Part shown: positions 55,898-64,000 of the stretch, in pieces
Layout: each line of letters starts with the position of its first letter
Position numbering within the stretch: the first letter of the stretch is position 1
From: Saccharina japonica
Lineage: Eukaryota; Sar; Phaeophyceae; Laminariales; Laminariaceae
Assembly (NCBI GenBank): GCA_008828725.1
Contig: MEHQ01000553.1
Coordinates: forward strand, 354,390-418,389
DNA: 64,000 nucleotides
Direction: 5' to 3'
The notes under the pieces: model-generated
The model's input: only the letters and a program-made list of their open reading frames with translations
Told to the model about the DNA's origin: nothing
Databases searched by the model: none
Program-made: the position numbers and the translations under genes

Positions 55898-56128
55898 ATG
55901 CTCTACGTTGTAAACCGTATATTATTACCATCGGAAAGGGATCGAGAGTTTTTGGAGTTTGTGTTTTACACAGCATCTGCCAAAGGTATTGTCATCAGAC
56001 ACGTAGCGGGCGCCCGCCACATACCATTCACCGAACAGTGTGAAAACTGTGACACAAGCATGGGCCTGGGCCCTAACCAGCGCGATCCGTTCGAGTTTCA
56101 TGACGCAGTCATTGGCTTCGTCAGTTGA
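55898..56128 (+). CDS. Unassigned short open frame
   Basis: This frame of 76 codons contains RDREFLEFVFYTASAKG and CENCDTSMGLGPNQ and ends in TGA at 56128. Composition is protein-like, but there is no recognised domain and no clear splice context. It may be an exon of an unseen gene or a chance frame. Confidence 0.2.
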   Translation: MLYVVNRILLPSERDREFLEFVFYTASAKGIVIRHVAGARHIPFTEQCENCDTSMGLGPNQRDPFEFHDAVIGFVS

Positions 56129-56149
56129 TGTCGAACATGAAAGATAATG

Positions 56150-57230
56150 AAGTTCTTGCGATCAGCGAGGGGTCCTGATTGTTTTGTCATCTGTTTGCTA
56201 CACACCGGCGGTCAAACGTTATACTTTGAAGACGCCTCGCCGGCCTACGCCACATATCACCGACCGAGGTTTGAAAACTCTGTATCAAAAAGAGTACTTG
56301 AGTCTTGAAAATATATAGATATTACGTTTTTTTTTACAGCAGCGATACAATTTTTGGTATAATAACACCATATCAGTACTCCTTACGGAAAACCGCATAG
56401 CTCCAGTTCGAATGCTCAGATCTGCGACCGACCAACGTATAGCTTGTTCGTTATAGTCTAAAGGAGGTATTGGGGCTCTTGGATCTGCAAGGGAGGGCAA
56501 GCGTTGCTGTGTTTGCATCACAAAACGAAAGTGCTCCGCAGCAAGATATTTATCGTTTCGGAGATCCTGTTTGGTACCTAAACTCTGATGTGGCCACGGA
56601 AGACGCTACGGACGGTCAAACTAGAGGCCCACGTAGGCTCACCTACTAAATAGTACTCGGCGTCCTCGTCGAAACTCTGAGTTCAAACAGTATCAGCAGC
56701 CGGAGAAACTGCCATTTTCCAAAATCGTCTTGGGTACCAGGGGCAAGGCGAGTCGTTTTCGAGAAAGAGGCACTTTTCCGGATGAGCAAAGCGTCTGATC
56801 GATACGCCTTCGGAGACTCAAATGTTGACCATGACCTAGGCTCTCGAAAACTACTCATCGGTCGCCATTCTGAGTATTAGAACCGGAGAAATGTCGTTTT
56901 CCGTAGGGAGTAATGAAAATGTGGAAATTATACCAGAAATAGTATTGCAACTGAAACAAAAAAACGTATTTTGCTTTTTATTCGCTCTTATATTATTTTC
57001 CCAAAGGGGCCCCTTAAGGGGTTAAGCACTACTCCAAAGCCTGCAGGTACTCTAGAAGCAAGCAGTACACCATCTACCACCGCACTTCTGCTATCCGCAC
57101 CGAACCAAAGAGGGAAAAAAAGTGTTGCGATATATTTATTTGCATGTTTGTAGAGGGGAAAATATTTTGTTTGGCGGGAAAAGAAATGGATTTTGTTTGG
57201 CGAAAAAAAAAAGAAAAAAAACATATATAA
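56150..57230. other. No recognised gene
   Basis: A short direct repeat (CCGGAGAAA(C/T)TGCCATTTTCC-like) occurs at about 56700 and 56885. Otherwise nothing was found. Confidence 0.4.
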
Positions 57231-57232
57231 AG

Positions 57233-58266
57233 GGCATTTGACAAAAAAAAGGACACCCCCCATATATCGTAACAAAAGGGGGGACACTACCACGTACCGG
57301 AGACGAGGTTATCGTTAAAGAGGCGGTCGTCAACACCAATCCAACGGCCCAGCGCATTAACGGTATACGCATAGTCATATATTAGCCATCACTCTGACCG
57401 AACAGCTCAACAGCTCACTCCCAGGTACAATAAGTGTCTCCTCTTCTTTACGCCATGGTACGTACCTGATATACGCGTATACGTATACGGCGGTGCCGGC
57501 ACTGCTACATATAGACGTACAGCAGCCAGCAGTAGTACCAGAGGAGTACGAGTACTACTATCCTTCGGTACGTGCATATCAACGTATACTTGTATGTATG
57601 TTGGTGGTTTTTGAGGACACCACAGGGCGTCAACCATTCAAGTTGTATTGCATTAATCTGCAGGGCCACACCTGAAACCCACGATTGATTCTGAACCAGA
57701 TGTGCTTGTCAAAAGACCTTTTCTCGTATATGGTGTGCAGGCAGTACTCACGGAATTATTTGTGATATATACGTACATCACGTATTATGCTGATCTGCTG
57801 ACCACGTTTGCGTAGGTATGGGGCGTTGGTCTTTTGGACGTTATTCGTCGTCTGCTGGGCTGCTGGGCGTGCCACAACAACCAGAACATGGAGTGGTCGC
57901 TTACCCGTGGTCTGTTTGACACAAAAAGGGGGATATCTCTCCGCAACGTGACAAAAAGGGGAACGTTATGTAAAAAGGGGGACTTTCCCAAACTAAGTAG
58001 ATGGAAAGGGAGATACCCTCGCGTAGGCATAACAAAAAGGGGGATATGCTCACATCCCCCTTTTGATCGCTCTCGTTCACCCGCTAAACATATGAAAAAA
58101 AAACAAAAAAGCTGTGGATGGTAGGGAGATGCCATGTGAGTGTGGCAAACGCATCAGGTTTTAATTTCGAGTCGATTTGACAGAGTACATAGGCGTACCC
58201 GGCGGCGAAAACAGATGTACCCCTTTTTGTCACGATATAGGGGGTGTACCCCTTTTTGTAAAATAC
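57233..58266. mobile_element. ~1-kb TIR element built on ACAAAAAGGGG motifs
   Basis: Near-matching inverted ends of about 50 bp lie at 57233-57285 and 58214-58266, each with paired ACAAAAAGGGG-type motifs separated by CCCCC(C)ATATATCGT. Further copies of the motif (57920-58050) sit internally. Subterminal motif clusters of this kind are known from several DNA transposon groups. No transposase frame was found. Confidence 0.6.
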
Positions 58267-58554
58267 ATTATTAAAGACGTTGCCTGGGACGGTTTTGGAG
58301 AGCGAAGGAAGCTTGGCTGGGGGACTGATGTGGCCTTGGGGGGATGTTTTGGCAGTTTCTTATTTTTCAGGGGTGCGGTGTATTCAGCCAGATTCTCACC
58401 TGCCGACCCCCTTGCACTTCCCAATAGAATATTAGTATTATTGATGGAACTCAGCAAATCGTCAGTTCTCCACGCTCGGGCCATTTGCATATCTCAGGAA
58501 AACCTGACTTCTCGACGCTCGTGCGTCGCGCTCCGTATCTTACCCCCCGCCGTG

Positions 58555-58800
58555 ATGAATTGATATTTTTTTTCCGCCGCCTTAATGAATTCTTGAAATT
58601 TTCCAAGTTCTATTAATTTCATGTGTAAGGATGAAACCATGATGAATGCTCCGCTCCATATCCGGACTCTTACAGTGATGAGATTTTTTTCCCCCCCGCC
58701 CTCACGAACTTTCGAATTTTTTTATCCAAGTTCGATATTTTTTCCCCCGTCCTGACGAATTTTCGAAATTTTCTATCCAAGTTCTATTAATATGTTTATC
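58555..58800 (+). repeat. Degenerate tandem repeat (~60-bp unit)
   Basis: The sequence TTTTTTTCCCCCC-GCCNTNANGAATTTTCGAAATTTT-CCAAGTTCTATTAAT recurs about three times with drift. Confidence 0.6.
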
Positions 58801-59017
58801 CACTTTTATGATGGAGTTTGTGTGAGGATGAAAATTTAGCACCCCTCTACGTATATACGATACCAGTCATTTACTTGCTACCAGGTATGGTATATCAGAT
58901 TATTTATGGCTTCGTACGAGTACTAATTTTGCTGCTATTAATATATGATCACCTGAAGAAGACATAAATTAATCTGGATAGAGTTTTTTTTTTTTTTTTT
59001 GTGTCCATCACATTCAT

Positions 59018-59108
59018 TATCTTCGCACTTCCGTCTTTCTCCCTCCCTAGTCGTAACTCAGATCCGGGGTCACAAAGTAGGTTCCTCTCCCTCCTCCCCC
59101 ACTACGGT
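59018..59108 (+). repeat. Dispersed repeat R, copy 1
   Basis: It contains AGTCGTAACTCAGATCCGGG, GTCACAAAGTAG and CTCCCCCACTACG. It is shared with 63808-63903 in the same orientation and with 61190-61300 inverted. Confidence 0.85.
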
Positions 59109-59191
<83 letters not shown>

Positions 59192-59245
59192 TCGTTGTTG
59201 TTGCTCTGTTGTCTAGCTTGTATGCTTATGTTGTTGTTGTTGTTG
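59108..59245 (+). repeat. (TTG)n microsatellite
   Basis: About 30 TTG units, with interruptions, encode homopolymers in every frame (poly-Cys, poly-Leu, poly-Val; poly-Asn or poly-Thr on the other strand). Confidence 0.95.
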
Positions 59246-59339
59246 AGCTTTTCAATTTGTCGCTTCGGTTTGTAGAGGGATGTCATGTTCCTTTTTCTCC
59301 ATGGCTTTGGCTTCTTGGGCATAACTCCCGGAAACACGA

Positions 59340-60620
59340 GATCGTAAATGGATGTGGCTGTTGTCTGTCGCGTGTCGCACGAGAAAAAAAACGTTTTTAT
59401 GCTTCTTGGGTATCCCTGCCGTATTTTAGACACATGAGCGTAGATGGATATGGCAGTTGTACGTCGTGTGTTTGAATCGGGTAGTAAACGTTTTTATATT
59501 TTGATTGTTGTGTCGATTTTCGTATATGGGTGTGGCGGTTGTCTGTCGTGTGTCGCACGTGAAAACGGTACCGGTATAGCGGTAGAGTGAAAAAATAATA
59601 TTCTGTTCGTGGATTTTATTTCACGGCTGCCGGACACGAGAGCGTAGATGGATGTGGCGGTTGTCCGTCGTGTGTCGCACGGGAAATAGTTTTCGTTTTA
59701 TCCCACTGTATTGCGGTAGAGTGGTATATTCTGTTCGTGGATTATTTTTTTCATGGTGCGGCTTCTTGGGTTAGGACTGCCGTAGACACATGGCGTAGAT
59801 GGATGTGGAGGTGTGTCTGCCGTGTGTCGCACGGGAAATCGTTTTTGTTTTCTTTTATCCCACGGTATTTCGGTAGGGTGGTACGTTCTGTTCGTGGCGG
59901 TTGTCCGGCGTGTGTCACACGGGAGAGCGCTTTTTCTATTTTGATTGTTTCGTCGAATTCTCGAGTTGTCTTCTTGGACATCACTGCCGTAGACACATGA
60001 GCGTAGATGGATGCGACGGTTGTCTGTCGGGTGTCGCACGTTTAATCATTTTCGTTTTATCCCACGGTATTGCGGTAGAGCAGGTAGAGTGGAATATTCT
60101 GTTCGTGGATTACTTTTTTCATGGGTTTGGTTTCTTGGGCACCACTGTGTAGACAAATGAGCGTAGGGGATGTGGCGGTTGTCTGTCGTGTGTCGCACGG
60201 GAATTTGTTTTTGTTTTATCCCACGGTATTGCGGTGAGGTGGTATATTCTATTCGTGGCGGTTGTCCGGCGTGTGTTGCACGGGAAAACGCATTTTATAT
60301 TTTAATTGTTTTGTCGATTTCTCGATTTGTTAGGCGGTTGACTGTCGTGTGCAGCACGGGAAATCGTTTTCGTTTTATCCCACGGTAGTAGCGGTTGAGT
60401 GGAATATTCCATTCGTGGCATTCGTGGATTTTTCATGGCTTTGGCTTCTTGGGCACCATTGCCGGACACGAGAGCGTAGATGGAAGTGGCGTTGGTCTAG
60501 CGTGTGTTGCATGGTGTTGCATGGTGTTGCACGGAAAAACACCCTATATTTCGATGTTTTGTGTTTGTTTACATGGATGGGTTGGGCTTCTTTCGCGTCA
60601 CTCCTTTCGTTGTCTGTCGT
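59340..60620 (+). repeat. Minisatellite-like array with GTTGTCTGTCGTGTGTCGCAC core
   Basis: A core close to GGTTGTCTGTCGTGTGTCGC recurs about twelve times. It is usually preceded by GCGTAGATGGATGTGGC and followed by GGGAAATCGTTTTCGTTTTA and TCCCACGGTATTGCGGTAG. Spacing is irregular, about 80-160 bp. The frames are not coding. Confidence 0.85.
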
Positions 60621-60867
60621 GCGTTGTGGGAAAGTGGCTTGTGTATACCATATTCTAGAGTCCGTCGATTTTATTCCATGGTTTGCTTGCCTCATTGCGT
60701 TGCTCCGTGTGTTTTCTTGCTGGAGAGTGTGCCTTTTATTGGGCCTCATTTATTGCGTCAGGGATCAATAATCGACAATATTTTAACGGGACTTCTTTCG
60801 ATGTTATGGGCCTTTTTGCATCATTCATTACGTCAGGAATCAAAAATACAAACTGGGTTTCTTCAAC

Positions 60868-60925
60868 GGTCCCTTGGCATCGTAAACTGGAGCCTTAGCC
60901 TCTCGGTCCCTTGGCATCGTAAACT
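60868..60925 (+). repeat. Short direct repeat
   Basis: GGTCCCTTGGCATCGTAAACT occurs twice, about 36 bp apart. Confidence 0.8.
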
Positions 60926-61189
60926 ACCTGATGTATTGCGGGCCTTATTCCTCCTTCGCTACGCCGGCGGCCTGGGCCGGCGGCGAAGCCCCCTTGTATC
61001 TAATTAGTATTTCCTGCTCGAGTCCAGCACAAATGCTTACCTGTAAATTCTTACATTTCCTTAAATCCCAGCCTGGCACTCTTAACTGCCAGATTCTTAA
61101 GTGCTGTCGCGTACTGTACAGTCGATGCGAGTCGACGAGGGAAGAAAATACTACAGTCTTCTCGTGATAAAATTGCAAGGCGGGAGCCG

Positions 61190-61300
61190 TACGTAGTGGG
61201 GGAGCAGGGAGAGGGGCCTACTCTAGTGACCCCGGATCTGAGTTACGACTATAAGAATAGGGAGGAGAGAGAAAGGAAGGGCGAAAATAATAAATTGGTC
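61190..61300 (-). repeat. Dispersed repeat R, copy 2 (inverted)
   Basis: This is the inverted copy of the repeat at 59018. Copies 1 and 2 therefore form inverted termini around the 2.3-kb minisatellite-bearing segment. Confidence 0.8.
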
Positions 61301-61857
61301 AGAATGGGTTGAAACAAAAACAAAAAAAAAAGTATATTCCCTGACACTTACATTACACGCTTTCCTCTCCTTCCCAAGATGATCTCTGGAAGGAAGCTTT
61401 GTCTACCTACGACATGTATTGCTTGATACTGGTGGCCAAGAGCTGCGGAGGCAGGCCCCTCCCTTGAGCGAGAAAACAAATGGTACGAGCACTCGTACGC
61501 GAAACAGGGAAGGCGCGGTTATGACGTGACCGCAAGGGAGCACTGCTCCCTCAATACTGCTGTACTCGCACGTATATCTACGCACGTACGTACCTGGTAT
61601 GGAGCAAGCATTTACCCCGTAGGCCGGTAGTCCACGGAACTGCCACGATAATTCTATTTGAAGTTGTAATGGTTATGTAGTCTCCGTTATCGGCAGTAAG
61701 AGGCGTACTGTTATATCGATACATACAGCAGTAGTTCGCGCATGCTATATAAGTCGTGCCTGGCACCCATTCATTCATGCATACGATTGACGTTTCATTT
61801 TGCGTTCCAATTTTCGACGTTTCGTCTATTAATAGTTTTGTAATTATAGATGATCAG

Positions 61858-61960
61858 CCGGTCGCCCCGGTGGGCTAGCAGGTAACCACGAAGAAGCCTG
61901 TAAGCGTCAAGAAAGCGAGTTCGAGCCCCGCCGAGTGCATGCTCTTAGGCACTTTTTCTC
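61858..61960 (+). mobile_element. tRNA-derived SINE-like unit or tRNA relic
   Basis: TGGGCTAGCAGG resembles an RNA polymerase III A box, and AGTTCGAGCCCC, about 48 bp later, a B box. A T run follows at 61952. The acceptor and T arms do not pair properly, so this is not a functional tRNA gene. The downstream 150 bp (AAGCGATGCGTGTC ... AAAACCTTGTAC) are repeated at 62182-62300, as in a composite SINE tail. Confidence 0.5.
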
Positions 61961-61979
61961 GCAAAAAAATTTACTGTTA

Positions 61980-62310
61980 ATTAAGCGATGCGTGTCAGCG
62001 CAAAAACCTTGTACGAGTACAGAGGAAAAATGTAAACAAATAAATCGAATCATTCCATATTCGTTTTGTGTTGTATTATCATTTTTGCTCGTATTTTGTA
62101 AAATCTGTATCAGGTATCAGGTCGTTGGTCCTTGGCTGGTAGTCCCACAATCACCAACACCACCCACCAACATTTATTGTTAAGCGATGCGTGTCACGCA
62201 AAAACCTTGTACAGAGAAAAATGCAAACAAAAATCTGAATCATTTCAGAATTCGTTTTTTTGTTGTCTTTTGCTCGTATTTCGTAAAATCTGTATCATTT
62301 CAGAAATCGT
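61980..62310 (+). repeat. Direct duplication downstream of the SINE-like unit
   Basis: AAGCGATGCGTGTCA(G)CGCAAAAACC with following AAAAATG(T/C)AAACAAA and TTTTGCTCGTATTT occurs at 61984 and 62182. Confidence 0.8.
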
Positions 62311-62867
62311 TTTATTGTCTTTTGTGTTTTTGCATCCAGCAGCAGCAGCAGATAAGAAATGGGATGGACAAAAAAAAACAAAATGCTGCTGCTGCTGATA
62401 CGAGTGCGTACCAGGAACCACCACCAAACCACGGGACGAAGCCACCACCAACCACCACCAGCCACTACGAGCAACAACAACTTCTGGTGCTCCTGCGGCT
62501 CGTGGGGCAGGGGTGGTGGCGGTGGTGGTGATGTCGTCGTTGTGGTGTTTGCTGGTGATGGTGGTGTGTGTGCTGGTTGCTTTTTTAGTTGTGTGCGATG
62601 ATGGTCTTCCTCTTCTGTCCGTCCGACAAGTTCAACACATCACGATCGATCATCACCATCACCACCTACCTGCCTGCACCAACCACCACGATCGAGCTCA
62701 CTCACCATACCACCTGCCAGCCACACGATGCCAATCAACCTGGGCCAAGCGGCTCTGGCAGGGTGGTGGCGTGTGGTGAGTGGTCGTCGTGTGGGTGTTG
62801 CTGTTGGTGTGTGGTGCGTGTTGTTTTGTGTTGTGTGCAGTGGCATTCTCTCTACTCTCGATATACG

Positions 62868-63083
62868 TTGTTGCTCTACTGCCGAGAAATGTGTCTTCAC
62901 TTTCAACCCTTGACAGCCTTGACATGCCGTGACTGTCACCAAACAACTAGTTTTTAGATGTGGAACACCCACCCTACACCCTTGACAGCGCATGTTTTGC
63001 CTTGCTTGACATGTCTCCGATCTTGTGAGTTCCGTTGTGCTATCTTGATAACTACTGCTAGTTTGCTCTACTGCCGAGAAATC
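62868..63083 (+). repeat. Direct repeat TTGCTCTACTGCCGAGAAAT
   Basis: The 20-bp sequence is repeated exactly at 62869 and 63063. CCCTTGACAG also recurs between them. Confidence 0.7.
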
Positions 63084-63183
63084 CCAGTGACACAATTTGG
63101 TCACTGGCAACAGTTTAGGGCAGTCACTACCGGCCTAGCTCTCCGATCTCGGCACGGCTTTCGACACGAATAGCACAGGACGG

Positions 63184-63800
63184 TCGGCTACAAATAGCGG
63201 GCCTCTATCAGTCCCGAGCGTGTCTGAATCGGTTCAGTGTACGCGTCGCGCGCCAAAAAAACGCAAAGCGAACGAAGTGCAGGACGAAGTGCGAGGGACA
63301 AACCTCAATATTAAGGATTCTTTAAATAAAGCCACGCTGGGCAGCTTTTCATAACTGTTTTTTGTCCGTTTGTGTCCTGTCGTGACAGGGGGCACCCCCA
63401 CGGGCACATCACCCAACCATTATGAAGAGCATCTATTGATGCTTCGAAGGGCTGCGGCCTTCTCAGCAATCAATATCTCCTCATTATAAATACGTCAGCT
63501 GTGAGTTCAACCGATTGAATAGTAGATACTCAACTTTGCAGCTGCGTAGAAATTTTGTTCTATGTGTTATTTGTGGTATTGGTGTAGGTTTCGTGATGTA
63601 CTATATGGAGCCTGGTAGTTACTACTCGGTTTTATAATAAGCCGTTCGCGCGTGCTATGTGTTTATTCCTCGTTAAGGATATGGTTCAGTGACTCCCCTG
63701 GATACTACCGGCCGTTCGCAGCTCAAGGCCTTACATGAGAACAACTGTCTAACAAGGGTATCCCATGCTTGTTTATTTTTTTATTTTTATTTTTTTTTCC
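63184..63800. other. No recognised gene
   Basis: No coding or RNA feature could be supported. A hairpin (GAAGAGCATCTATTGATGCTTC) lies near 63424-63445. Confidence 0.4.
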
Positions 63801-63807
63801 TTCCCAT

Positions 63808-63903
63808 TTATTATCTTCGCACTTCCGTCTCTCCCTCCCTAGTCGTAACTCAGATCCGGGGTCACAAAGTGGGCTCCTCTCCCTCCTCCCCCACTACGGT
63901 TCG
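63808..63903 (+). repeat. Dispersed repeat R, copy 3
   Basis: It is nearly identical to copy 1 over about 90 bp, including TCCCTCCCTAGTCGTAACTC and CTCTCCCTCCTCCCCCACTA. Confidence 0.85.
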
Positions 63904-64000
63904 TTGCCTTCATTTTTTCGCGCAGAGGGTTCAGCCTTCCCAACGCTCGTCGATTTCATCGAATTTTGCTATACTCACGCTCTCGCGCTTTCTGCCAGTC

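Noticed and set aside
59001-59216. Open frames rich in Cys, Leu, Asn or Thr
   Set aside because: They are read-through of a (TTG)n microsatellite in all frames.
61858-61932. Functional tRNA gene
   Set aside because: Acceptor and T-arm pairing fail although the B box is good.

Overview
This is nuclear DNA from an intron-rich eukaryote, most probably a brown alga or close stramenopile relative. That is an inference from gene architecture: each leucine-rich repeat (LRR) sits on its own ~72-nt exon, introns are long and packed with small DNA transposons, and the only other gene is a tyrosinase-like protein. There is no operon structure, rRNA gene, CRISPR array or confident tRNA gene. All exon boundaries were read by eye from reading frame, splice signals and intron phase; no transcript or database search was available.

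Layout. (1) 1-5575, + strand: the 3' three exons of a tyrosinase-like gene whose 5' part lies left of the window. (2) 5584-13.5 kb: convergent intergenic space with MITEs, an ~0.8-kb near-perfect palindrome (10481-11268) and short tandem repeats. (3) 13775-52780, - strand: one gene of about 39 kb with a signal-peptide exon, two N-terminal cap exons, 25 single-LRR exons (almost all exactly 72 nt, all phase 2-2), a probable LRR C-cap exon, two Cys-rich exons and a long exon starting GDPHM that looks like a root-cap/von Willebrand D-like domain. Intron phases join without conflict at every place I could test except one unresolved linker exon (between 16.98 and 18.67 kb) and the 3' terminus. The long exon carries an apparent 1-nt frameshift near 14320, so this copy may be damaged or the assembly may hold an indel. 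(4) 52.8-64 kb: no convincing gene; an unassigned open frame near 54.4-55.0 kb, a ~1-kb TIR element, a minisatellite, a tRNA-derived SINE-like unit, and dispersed ~100-bp repeats.

The LRR gene is the notable content. It predicts a secreted (or surface) protein of roughly 1000 residues in which exactly interchangeable exon cassettes encode single LRRs. The framework positions are conserved while the solvent-facing residues of each beta strand vary, as in LRR recognition receptors. Decayed LRR exons, a GC splice donor and a local exon-plus-intron duplication at 19.9-20.6 kb show the array is turning over. The introns are populated by at least three related MITE families that leave 4-bp target duplications, and by foldback elements nested in them.
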